Assembly (NCBI GenBank): GCA_017437165.1
Contig: JAFSBS010000178.1
Location: 1-8,727 of the forward strand
Length of the DNA: 8,727 bases
Direction: 5' to 3'
Source: Clostridia bacterium
Lineage (GTDB): Bacteria; Bacillota; Clostridia; Oscillospirales; Acutalibacteraceae
The position numbers and the translations under genes are program-made. Shown here in pieces: positions 1-6,469 of the stretch (positions are counted from its first letter, which is position 1; each line of letters begins with the position of its first letter). The notes under the pieces are model-generated. The model searched no databases. It was not told where the DNA came from and saw only the letters and a program-made list of their open reading frames with translations.

Positions 1-11
1 CCTTACGGCTT

Positions 12-149
12 CAGTGTTATTTTATTCGCATAAAACTGTCCGAAGGACAATAACACTGTGCAAAGCACAATAAAACTGCGAAGCAATATCACTCGCCGTA
101 TGGCGAATAAAACTGCCGAGTGTCCTTATGAACACTCGGCATAAGAGGG
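12..149. repeat. Mosaic array of short palindromes joined by a 10-base spacer word
   Basis: A recurring 10-mer appears as CATAAAACTG (29-38), AATAACACTG (49-58), AATAAAACTG (69-78), AATATCACTC (85-94) and AATAAAACTG (106-115). Between copies sit perfect short palindromes that often borrow the last spacer base or two: GTCC-GAA-GGAC (38-48), GTGC-AAA-GCAC (58-68), TGC-GAA-GCA (77-85), TCGCC-GTAT-GGCGA (93-106) and a 9-bp stem GCCGAGTGT/ACACTCGGC (115-123/132-140). At the left end CAGTGTTATT (12-21) is the exact reverse complement of AATAACACTG, and TTTTAT/ATAAAA (20-25/30-35) forms another stem. The arms differ between units yet each stays self-complementary. The word GTGTTATT flanks the array at 14-21 and again at 163-170. 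No frame looks coding here. I know similar small palindromic mosaics from gut Clostridia but cannot name a family. Confidence 0.75.
115..140. other. Nine-bp hairpin at the end of the palindrome array
   Basis: The stem GCCGAGTGT pairs perfectly with ACACTCGGC around an 8-base loop. On the plus strand it is followed by ATAAGAGGGCGG, so it is not a plus-strand terminator. On the minus strand it is followed by AGTTTTATT, which would make only a weak terminator. It is best read as the longest unit of the array. Confidence 0.6.
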
Positions 150-182
150 CGGATTTTCGTTTGTGTTATTCATTTTTACAAC

Positions 183-201
183 TTCTACTTTAATTCTACT
201 T
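183..201. promoter_or_regulatory. Candidate operator: tandem TTCTACTT repeat
   Basis: TTCTACTT occurs at 183-190 and again at 194-201. The copies are 11 bases apart start to start, so they lie on the same DNA face. They sit about 20 bases upstream of the -35 box of the HTH regulator gene. A role as an activator or autoregulatory site is inference from position and spacing only. Confidence 0.3.
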
Positions 202-219
202 GTATTTTTACTGTGTTTA

Positions 220-248
220 TTGAAAAATAGAATATATTAAAGTATAAT
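220..248 (+). promoter_or_regulatory. Sigma-A-type promoter of the HTH regulator gene
   Basis: TTGAAA (220-225) and TATAAT (243-248) are separated by 17 bases, a near-consensus housekeeping promoter. Transcription should begin around 254-256, about 20 bases ahead of the ATG at 275. The -10 box covers the TTG at 248, which rules that codon out as a start. A direct repeat TAAAGTAT lies at 238-245 (over the -10) and 256-263 (just past the expected start point). This is a possible repressor site, weakly supported. Confidence 0.8.
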
Positions 249-264
249 TGAGCTATAAAGTATT

Positions 265-271
265 GGGGGTG
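265..271 (+). promoter_or_regulatory. Ribosome binding site that sets the HTH regulator start
   Basis: GGGGGTG lies 3 bases before the ATG at 275 and 6 bases before an in-frame TTG at 278. The spacing is short for the ATG and normal for the TTG, so either could be used. The difference is one residue. Confidence 0.6.
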
Positions 272-274
272 TTC

Positions 275-1984
275 ATGTTGGATAAATACGCATTTGGCAA
301 CAAACTTTATAAGTTAAGAACCGAAAGCAACTTAACGCAGAAAGACCTTGCAAATATTCTGGGAGTTTCAGACAAAGCAGTTTCAAAATGGGAGACGGGC
401 GAAGCAATGCCAAGAGTGAAAACACTCAAAAATATTGCTGACTGCTTTTCTGTTACTTACGAAGATTTGCTTTCACAGACAGAAGAATTAAAAACCAATG
501 AAAGCGAAAAATATGAAGCGTATGAGTCATTTTATCAAAAAAGAGTTAGAAAACTGAAAAAAGATATAAATGACCATTTAATTGTAGTTTTATTTGCCGC
601 TGTATTGAATCTTATCATAAAAGCAGTTCTTTTTATACAGGCGGAATTTGCAGGAGTTTCAATTAGTGGTAGTTACCTTTTTTTCAGCGATTTTCTACCG
701 CTTGTACCCATGGTTTTGTTTTTTGTGGTTTTAAAAAAGTTTTTAAAGACAGGAAAGAAAACAACTTATAAACAATATGATTACTTATGGGATATGGTGA
801 TTGTATCTATAGGTTCACAATCATTGGCGACATTGTATAATTTAAATGAAGCGCATGTTTCCATATTATTGTGTGATTTTATTTTCTTAATCCTGATAGG
901 AATCTCTGGATTTTTTCAATGGTTGAAATATAAAAAAGGAAAAAATATTACACTGCCAAAGCGTGAAATGTTTTTATGTTCAGGAACATTAGTGTTGTTA
1001 CTTTTAGTTGGGTACGGAGTAGTGGCGGGTTCACTTTCTTTAGCTGTTATTACAAATATATTTAAAATTATTTTAGTTAATTTTTTCCCGATTTACATAA
1101 TGTACGAAACAATGGAATATCAGGCTTTACTTGAAGTGAAAAAAGAAACTGAAGAAAAAACGGAAAACAAAGTTAAAAGAAATGTTAAGAAAGTAATAGC
1201 GGTTTGTTTGGTTGTAGTTTTAACGCTTTCTGTTCTTGCTCTTTTTGTACCGGGGCTTATTTTTAAAACACTTGCCAAAAGAAGTTCTGTAGCAAACCCA
1301 AATGCAGTGTTTTATGATGAACTTGCAATAACTTTTGAGGAAGAAAATTTAACTGAGTATTCTCTTGAGGGAATTAAAATTTCATTACCTTATGAATATG
1401 AACTTCTCGAAAAAAATGAAAATGAATATAGCACAGGTTTGAAGTTCGGCAAAAAGGGTTGTGATGATTTTCAATTTAGTGTATTACAACGTACAAATTT
1501 TGAGACAGAACCATTGGATATACCGGGTTCATTGTTTTCCGGAGAAAATGGCGAAGATATTAAACGTATGTTTCTTAATACATTTGGTTATGTGCCATCA
1601 ACAAATCAGGAATACTATCGATTGCTTTATTCAATTAACCCTGATGACGCCAATATATTTGATTTTGAGGAATGCATAACTTATTTTGTTATGGTTAAAT
1701 TGCGAGAAATATATACGTGGGGTGGTAGCTATGAATTTGAATTTTATGATAACGGCGTGTTCCTGGCAGAAATAACAAAGTCAAAAGGAGTAAGTTTCAG
1801 CGAAAAAGGGAAAATGGAGGTTGATGAAAGCGGTAAATTTGAAATGTATGCAGCAGTTATAAACTTTTATGCGGATGAGCAGGGGGCTGATTACTATCAG
1901 ATTTTTTACCGTCCCGAATCAAGTGACACCGCAGACCTCAAATTATTGCATAAGGTTTTAAATACAGTTGAAAAAGTTGAGTAA
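275..1984 (+). CDS. Membrane-bound Xre-family HTH regulator with 7 TM helices and an external C-terminal domain
   Basis: Starting at the ATG at 275 this is a 569-residue protein. Residues about 8-66 are a Cro/C1-type (Xre) helix-turn-helix, with the typical run TQKDLANILGVSDKAVSKWE at 21-40. A charged linker (67-100) follows. I then count seven hydrophobic segments near 101-121, 139-157, 172-190, 196-215, 232-251, 255-277 and 306-330. Lysine-rich loops at 154-167, 216-230 and 289-306 fit positive-inside topology, placing the HTH in the cytoplasm and residues 331-569 outside. That last domain is acidic and aromatic-rich and I do not recognise it. By inference this is a one-component sensor that ties an extracellular or membrane signal directly to DNA binding. 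Its own promoter and terminator make it monocistronic, so autoregulation is plausible; no target gene can be assigned. An upstream TTG start at 248 is rejected because it lies in the -10 box. Confidence 0.85.
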   Translation: MLDKYAFGNKLYKLRTESNLTQKDLANILGVSDKAVSKWETGEAMPRVKTLKNIADCFSVTYEDLLSQTEELKTNESEKYEAYESFYQKRVRKLKKDINDHLIVVLFAAVLNLIIKAVLFIQAEFAGVSISGSYLFFSDFLPLVPMVLFFVVLKKFLKTGKKTTYKQYDYLWDMVIVSIGSQSLATLYNLNEAHVSILLCDFIFLILIGISGFFQWLKYKKGKNITLPKREMFLCSGTLVLLLLVGYGVVAGSLSLAVITNIFKIILVNFFPIYIMYETMEYQALLEVKKETEEKTENKVKRNVKKVIAVCLVVVLTLSVLALFVPGLIFKTLAKRSSVANPNAVFYDELAITFEEENLTEYSLEGIKISLPYEYELLEKNENEYSTGLKFGKKGCDDFQFSVLQRTNFETEPLDIPGSLFSGENGEDIKRMFLNTFGYVPSTNQEYYRLLYSINPDDANIFDFEECITYFVMVKLREIYTWGGSYEFEFYDNGVFLAEITKSKGVSFSEKGKMEVDESGKFEMYAAVINFYADEQGADYYQIFYRPESSDTADLKLLHKVLNTVEKVE

Positions 1985-2010
1985 GGCTTTAGCCTTACTC
2001 TCTTTTGTTT
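1979..2010 (+). terminator. Intrinsic terminator of the HTH regulator gene
   Basis: GAGTAAGGC (1979-1987) pairs perfectly with GCCTTACTC (1992-2000) around a TTTA loop, followed by TCTTTTGTTT. The TAA stop codon of the regulator lies inside the 5' arm of the stem, so the terminator overlaps the end of the coding sequence. Confidence 0.9.
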
Positions 2011-2052
2011 AATTTGTTGGTTTTTATTTACTTAAATTAAATATTTTTCACA

Positions 2053-2081
2053 TTGAAATAAAATTTTTAATATGTTATCAT
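2053..2081 (+). promoter_or_regulatory. Promoter of uxaC (extended -10 type)
   Basis: TTGAAA (2053-2058) is followed after 17 bases by TATCAT (2076-2081), with a TG one base upstream of the -10 (2073-2074) as in extended -10 promoters. Expected start of transcription is near 2088, leaving a leader of about 34 bases with the Shine-Dalgarno site intact. The perfect TATAAT at 2101-2106 is a worse candidate because it would start transcription at the ribosome site. Confidence 0.6.
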
Positions 2082-2108
2082 AAATCTGTAGATTTTTAAG
2101 TATAATTC

Positions 2109-2115
2109 AGAGGTG
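2109..2115 (+). promoter_or_regulatory. Ribosome binding site that sets the uxaC start
   Basis: AGAGGTG lies 6 bases ahead of the ATG at 2122. The GTG inside it (2113) opens the same frame three codons earlier but cannot be the start if this site binds the ribosome. Confidence 0.75.
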
Positions 2116-2121
2116 CAAACT

Positions 2122-3522
2122 ATGAAAAAATTTATGGATAAAGATTTTTTACTTAAAACAGAAACAGCAAAAAAACTCTTTGCCGCTTGTGAAAATGAGC
2201 CTATTTTTGACTGGCACTGTCACTTGTCACCAAAAGAGATTTATGAAAATAATGCTCCGAGAGATATTGCTTACTTGTGGCTCGCAGGTGACCACTATAA
2301 ATGGCGTGCAATGCGTTCCTGTGGTATAAGTGAAGATTATATAACAGGTGACAAATCACCTTATGAAAAATTCAAGGCTTGGGCAAAAGCAATGCCGAAT
2401 TTAATTGGTAATCCGCTTTACCATTGGACTCACCTTGAATTGCAAAGATATTTTGATATTTATGAGCCATTATCAGAAAAAACTTGTGATGCTATATGGG
2501 AAAAAGCGAACACTTTAATTAAAAATGGTGGTTATACACCAAGAGAACTTATTGAAAAAAGTAATGTTAAATATCTTTGCACAACAGATGATGCGGCAGA
2601 TACTTTAGAATATCATAAACTTTTAAAAGAAGATGAGACTTTTTCTTGTCAGGTTTTGCCTGCATTCAGACCGGATAAAGCACTCGGGATTGAACTTGAT
2701 GGTTATTTAGAGTGGTTAGCATCTCTTGAAAATGTTTCAAATACTCAAATTAAATCATTTACAGAGCTTAAGAAAGTTCTTCTTACAAGAATTGAGTTAT
2801 TTAAAGAAATGGGTTGCTGTGCAAGTGACCACGCTTTGACTTATGTACCTTATAAAAGAGGTAGTGAAGATGAGTTAAACGATCTCTTTACTAAAAAAAT
2901 AAGCGGTGCAGAACTTACAACAGAAGAAATTGATTTATATAAAACAGAACTTTTAATTTTCCTTGCTAATGAATACGCAAAAAATAACTGGGCTATGGAA
3001 ATTCACATTGGTGCCATGAGAAACAATAACACCGAAATGTTTAAAAAGTTAGGACCTGATACAGGTTACGATTCTATTGCAGACTATGAAATTGCTATAA
3101 ATCTTTCAAAACTTCTTAATGCTATGCATTCTGAATACAAACTTCCTAAAACTGTTCTTTTCACACTTAATCCTAAAGATAATCAGGTTTTAGGCACAAT
3201 GCTCGGCAACTTCCAGACTGATGAGGCTGCTTCTAAAATTCAGTTTGGTACTGCGTGGTGGTTTAATGACAACTATGATGGTATGCGCGCACAAATGAGT
3301 TCTTTAATGAACCTTGGTGCATTTGCTAAATTCATTGGTATGCTTACAGATTCACGTAGCTTCTTGTCTTACCCAAGACACGAGTATTTCAGAAGAATAG
3401 TTTGTGAAATTATCGGTGATTTGGTTGAAGAGGGCAAATACCCTGATGATATGGAATTTTTAAGTGAAGTAGTTAAAGATATTTCATTCAGAAATGCCGA
3501 AAAATATTTCGGTGTGAAATAA
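2122..3522 (+). CDS. uxaC: Uronate (glucuronate/galacturonate) isomerase
   Basis: The 466-residue product matches UxaC (EC 5.3.1.12) over the usual length of about 470. UxaC interconverts D-glucuronate with D-fructuronate and D-galacturonate with D-tagaturonate in the cytoplasm, the entry step for pectin and glucuronoxylan sugars. It belongs to the amidohydrolase superfamily. Visible hallmarks are the metal-binding HxH in FDWHCHLSPKEI (H32 and H34), the AWWFNDNYDGMRAQM block (378-392) and the TDSRSFLSYPRHEYFRR block (409-425), which holds the conserved Asp410 and Arg412. The start is the ATG at 2122, chosen by the AGAGGTG site upstream. The gene is monocistronic between its own promoter and an 18-bp terminator. 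The usual partners (uxaB, uxuA, uxuB, kdgK/kdgA) are not in the window, so the rest of the uronate pathway must lie elsewhere if present. No operator for an ExuR/UxuR-type regulator could be recognised. Confidence 0.95.
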   Translation: MKKFMDKDFLLKTETAKKLFAACENEPIFDWHCHLSPKEIYENNAPRDIAYLWLAGDHYKWRAMRSCGISEDYITGDKSPYEKFKAWAKAMPNLIGNPLYHWTHLELQRYFDIYEPLSEKTCDAIWEKANTLIKNGGYTPRELIEKSNVKYLCTTDDAADTLEYHKLLKEDETFSCQVLPAFRPDKALGIELDGYLEWLASLENVSNTQIKSFTELKKVLLTRIELFKEMGCCASDHALTYVPYKRGSEDELNDLFTKKISGAELTTEEIDLYKTELLIFLANEYAKNNWAMEIHIGAMRNNNTEMFKKLGPDTGYDSIADYEIAINLSKLLNAMHSEYKLPKTVLFTLNPKDNQVLGTMLGNFQTDEAASKIQFGTAWWFNDNYDGMRAQMSSLMNLGAFAKFIGMLTDSRSFLSYPRHEYFRRIVCEIIGDLVEEGKYPDDMEFLSEVVKDISFRNAEKYFGVK

Positions 3523-3550
3523 AATACAATATATTGTGTTAAGAATTATT

Positions 3551-3590
3551 AAATAAAACGACAAAAAGGCAACTTTTTGTCGTTTTATTT
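3551..3590 (+). terminator. Strong intrinsic terminator after uxaC
   Basis: AAATAAAACGACAAAAAG (3551-3568) and its exact complement (3573-3590) form an 18-bp perfect stem with a GCAA tetraloop. The arms carry A-rich and T-rich tails, so it should terminate from either direction. It isolates uxaC from the downstream GGDEF gene. Confidence 0.9.
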
Positions 3591-3631
3591 CCCTTAATTC
3601 CCTGTAGGTTTGTAGTAGATATTAACAAAAA

Positions 3632-3658
3632 GTTAAAAAATTTTTTGAATATTTTAAC
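3632..3658. promoter_or_regulatory. A/T-tract upstream of the GGDEF promoter (UP-element-like)
   Basis: AAAAAATTTTTT (3635-3646) is a 12-base palindrome sitting inside a larger inverted repeat GTTAAAA (3632-3638)/TTTTAAC (3652-3658). It ends about 10 bases before the -35 box. Such tracts bend DNA and can act as an UP element. The alternative is a regulator-binding dyad. Confidence 0.35.
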
Positions 3659-3667
3659 GAAAAACAG

Positions 3668-3695
3668 TTGAAATAATATTGATTTATGATATAAT
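3668..3695 (+). promoter_or_regulatory. Promoter of the GGDEF gene (extended -10)
   Basis: TTGAAA (3668-3673) and a perfect TATAAT (3690-3695) are 16 bases apart, with a TG at 3687-3688 giving an extended -10. Transcription should begin near 3702, leaving a leader of about 85 bases in which I see no recognisable riboswitch. The ribosome site AGAGGTG (3777-3783 region) precedes the ATG at 3788. Confidence 0.8.
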
Positions 3696-3787
3696 CAATG
3701 TAATGTAAAATTAATTTATAATGTACAAAATATAGTGTGCTTTTGAATTATATCAGTATTTTCTTGTGGAGATAAAAGAGGTGGGGT

Positions 3788-5038
3788 ATGGTAGAGCCAG
3801 TAACAAAATATGCAATGGAAAACATCATTGTTAACTCCTGTGCTTTGCTTTTATTAGTGTTTTTAAGAATGCAGCACAAAAGCGTTAAAAATAGTTTTGT
3901 GTTAGACCAGAAATTGTTTGTAGTAATGCTTGACCTTGCAATGGTTCAGTGTTTTATTGAAGCGTTTACAAACCTTTGGGATAAAGAACGAATTTTTGTC
4001 AGCCTTATAAATAACGCCGAAATTGGTGTTGCTATAGACTGTGGTATAAATATGTTCCTGAATGTTATTTATTTTTCAATAAATTTAATATTTGGTTACG
4101 TCTGGTGTTTGTATGCGGTTTATAGAATGTTTGGTAGTCCGAGACGAGTAAAACGTTACGCCAAAATAATTTCGTTTCCTGTAATTACAGCATTGGCATC
4201 TGTATGGACAACACCGTTCACAGGTTGGGTTTTCACTGTTAAAGAAAACAATGAATATTCGAGAGAATGGTTATGGGTATTACCGGCAGTTGCAACAATT
4301 GCTTATGTTATTTTTGGTGTTGCTTATATTTATTCGAACAGAAAAAGAATCAATAAGTATATGATTATGCCAATAGCACTTATTATTTCACCTATTTTTA
4401 TTGGTGCTATTGTTCAGGCGTTATTACCCGGTACAGCGATTATTGCAATGGTAGTTACAATTTCGCTTGTTGGTTTATATGCAACTACACAGTCAGAGTC
4501 TGCTTATATAGACCGTTTAAGCGGTGTCTATAACAGACGTTATTTAGACGATTACCTTACAGGTCTTAATGAAGATGAAAGAAATAAAAAGATCGGTAAA
4601 ACTATAACAGGTATAATGCTTGATATGGATAAATTCAAGCAGATTAACGATAATTTTGGACATCATATTGGTGACGACGCAATATCACAAGTAGGTAAAA
4701 TTTTAAGAGAAAATTTAGGCAAAATGAATTTTGCTGCACGCTATGGTGGTGACGAATTCATTATTATAACACCAATGCTTGACAGCGACAGTATTGAAGC
4801 ACTTATGCAGAAACTTACAGATGCCGCAAATGCAAACAATGATTCCGGCGAATATCCTTACGAGTTATCTTTTTCTTATGGTTATGCTCAGTTTACCGTT
4901 GGTAAAGAAAAAGATAGTGACGGTTTTATGAAACGTATGGATGATAATATGTATCAGTATAAAGTTGCTAAAAAGGCACGTTGGGCAGCAGAAGGAAAAA
5001 TAACAAAACAAGAAGAAGCAACAACTACTTCTAAATAA
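3788..5038 (+). CDS. Membrane-anchored diguanylate cyclase (7 TM + GGDEF)
   Basis: The 416-residue protein should make cyclic di-GMP from two GTP at the inner face of the membrane. Hydrophobic segments near 12-27, 43-61, 87-113, 127-149, 162-182, 192-212 and 215-233 give a 7-TM sensor part. Basic loops RRVKRYAK (119-126) and SNRKRINKY (183-191) place the N-terminus outside and the catalytic domain inside. The GGDEF domain spans about 237-400: DRLSGVYNRRYLD (242-254), LDMDKFKQINDNFGHHIGDD (278-297) with the metal-binding Asp, and an intact signature RYGGDEF (318-324). It should therefore be active. The inhibitory I-site (RxxD five residues before GGDEF) is absent: the residues there are GKMN (311-314), suggesting no product feedback at that site. 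No EAL, PAS or HAMP domain is present and I cannot name the 7-TM sensor family. The gene is monocistronic with its own promoter and terminator. Its signal and the cell behaviour it controls are unknown. Confidence 0.92.
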   Translation: MVEPVTKYAMENIIVNSCALLLLVFLRMQHKSVKNSFVLDQKLFVVMLDLAMVQCFIEAFTNLWDKERIFVSLINNAEIGVAIDCGINMFLNVIYFSINLIFGYVWCLYAVYRMFGSPRRVKRYAKIISFPVITALASVWTTPFTGWVFTVKENNEYSREWLWVLPAVATIAYVIFGVAYIYSNRKRINKYMIMPIALIISPIFIGAIVQALLPGTAIIAMVVTISLVGLYATTQSESAYIDRLSGVYNRRYLDDYLTGLNEDERNKKIGKTITGIMLDMDKFKQINDNFGHHIGDDAISQVGKILRENLGKMNFAARYGGDEFIIITPMLDSDSIEALMQKLTDAANANNDSGEYPYELSFSYGYAQFTVGKEKDSDGFMKRMDDNMYQYKVAKKARWAAEGKITKQEEATTTSK

Positions 5039-5045
5039 AATAATT

Positions 5046-5082
5046 TCCCCTATGAAGAGATTTTTCTTAATAGGGGATTTTT
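5046..5082 (+). terminator. Terminator between convergent GGDEF and MATE genes
   Basis: TCCCCTAT (5046-5053) pairs with ATAGGGGA (5070-5077). An inner AAGA/TCTT stem follows after one mismatch, around a GATTTT loop, and TTTTT follows on the plus strand. On the minus strand the stem is followed by AATTATTTT, so it probably also ends the minus-strand operon, less efficiently. Confidence 0.8.
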
Positions 5083-5086
5083 ATGT

Positions 5087-6469
5087 TTAATTAACTATAT
5101 TTACTACCCATACTTTTTTCTTTATGAATACAAAACCTATTATATCTTTTATTATATCACTGCATTGAATGATAGGGAATATAATAAAAATTGAAAGGTG
5201 ACCTATGTAAAAGAGAGCAAAAGCAAGGGGAACAACAAAACCTAAAAGAAATACGCTGTCAAAAATGAATGTCACGAATGTTTTACCGCCGCTTCTCAAT
5301 GTGAAATATGAAGCGTGTGCAAATGCATTTAAAGGTAATGTGAAAGCAACAGTTTTCATAAAGAATTCTGCATAAGATTTTGATTCTTCTGATGTGTTAT
5401 AAAGATTTAATATTGGGTTACTTGTAAAATAAATACAAACTCCCGCAATCACACTTGCCAAGAGTGTAAATGCAAACATCTTTTTAACGGTAGAAATTGC
5501 TTCGTCGAATTTACCTGCACCCAAAAGCTTACCGGCGATTATGCTTATACTTGAACCTAATGCCTGGAATGAAATACTTAAAAGATTTACAATAGTTGAG
5601 GAGATGCTGAAACCTGCAACAACTGCAATTCCGTGAAGGCTATAACTCATACTTAAAACTGACATACCTGCTGCCCATAAAAATTCATTAAGTAAAAGTG
5701 GCATTCCTTTAATAACAATTCTTTTAAGCAAATCTTTAGGTACGTATATGCTTTTGAAAGCTCCTTTAAAGAACGGGAATTGCTTTTTCGTTTTGATTAC
5801 ATAAATTATAAATACAGCACATTCCACAAATTTTGCAATAACAGTAGCAATTGCGGCACCTTCTGCACCTAATGCAGGGAAACCGAATTTACCAAAAATA
5901 AGAATGTAGTTGAGAATACAGTTTACAAATACTGCAACAAATCCTGTAATCATAGGAATAACAGTCTGTCCCGTTTCTCTTAATGTGCTTGAAAAAATGT
6001 TTGAAATTGCAAATGGCAGTAAACCAATTATAATTATATTAAGGTATTTTTTGGCAATGGTTGCGGTAAGTTCCAGGTCAGATGAATTATCACCCTCGTG
6101 AAGGAAAAGACTGATTAAAATATCACCTGCAAAAATAAATATCAGTGAAGCAACCGCCGTAAGAATTATAACAGTCACCGTTTTAAATCTTATAGTGTAG
6201 CGTATTCCTTCATCGTCGTTTTTACCGTGGAATTGTGATGTGAATATACCCGCACCGCTTACTGCACCAAATAGTGCGAGAGTGAAAACAAAATATAACT
6301 GATTGACAATTGATACTGCCGACATATCTTCTGTGCCGAGGGCGCCAACCATAACATTGTCTAAAAGACTAACAAAACTTGAAATTAAATTTTGCACCAT
6401 CATTGGCACCGCAATACCGAGTGTCATTTTATAAAAGGCTTTATTGCCTATATATTCTTTTAGTTTCAT
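5087..6469 (-). CDS. MATE-family multidrug/metabolite transporter
   Basis: The 460-residue, very hydrophobic protein has about twelve membrane segments and the usual MATE length of about 450. Family-like blocks are the N-terminal LLDNVMVGALGTEDMSAVSI (35-54), the ALGAEGAAIATVIAKFVE segment (199-216) and the start of the second half, IKGMPLLLNEFLWAAG (253-268). MATE proteins export drugs or metabolites across the membrane by Na+ or H+ antiport; the substrate here cannot be predicted. Its ATG overlaps the stop of the GH130 gene as ATGA (6466-6469). No good Shine-Dalgarno site is visible just upstream (the coding-strand stretch is AACATGATATGATAAA), so it is probably translated by re-initiation after GH130. 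It is the last gene of the minus-strand operon, next to the convergent terminator. Pairing with a glycoside phosphorylase may mean a sugar-linked export role, but that is inference. Confidence 0.9.
   Translation of the reverse strand: MKLKEYIGNKAFYKMTLGIAVPMMVQNLISSFVSLLDNVMVGALGTEDMSAVSIVNQLYFVFTLALFGAVSGAGIFTSQFHGKNDDEGIRYTIRFKTVTVIILTAVASLIFIFAGDILISLFLHEGDNSSDLELTATIAKKYLNIIIIGLLPFAISNIFSSTLRETGQTVIPMITGFVAVFVNCILNYILIFGKFGFPALGAEGAAIATVIAKFVECAVFIIYVIKTKKQFPFFKGAFKSIYVPKDLLKRIVIKGMPLLLNEFLWAAGMSVLSMSYSLHGIAVVAGFSISSTIVNLLSISFQALGSSISIIAGKLLGAGKFDEAISTVKKMFAFTLLASVIAGVCIYFTSNPILNLYNTSEESKSYAEFFMKTVAFTLPLNAFAHASYFTLRSGGKTFVTFIFDSVFLLGFVVPLAFALFYIGHLSIFIIFPIIQCSDIIKDIIGFVFIKKKVWVVNIVN

Noticed and set aside
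1..71. Partial coding sequence entering from the left edge
   Set aside because: Short frames exist (for example one ending at TAA 70-72), but they run through the palindrome array and show no coding character.
12..149. CRISPR array
   Set aside because: The fixed word is only 10 bases, the period is irregular (20, 20, 16, 21) and the variable parts are palindromic. No cas gene is nearby.
1461..1679. A 72-codon frame inside the HTH regulator gene
   Set aside because: It is an out-of-frame shadow of a convincing gene, with no ribosome site.
2101..2106. TATAAT as the uxaC -10 box
   Set aside because: It has no good -35 at 16-18 bases and would start transcription at or inside the Shine-Dalgarno site. 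TTGAAA/TGnTATCAT upstream is better.
3696..3787. c-di-GMP or other riboswitch in the leader of the GGDEF gene
   Set aside because: The leader is AT-rich and I see no conserved aptamer core or terminator/antiterminator pair.
5046..5082. Attachment site or transposon end between convergent genes
   Set aside because: The inverted repeat is fully explained as a stem-loop terminator with a T-tract. There is no target duplication or recombinase.
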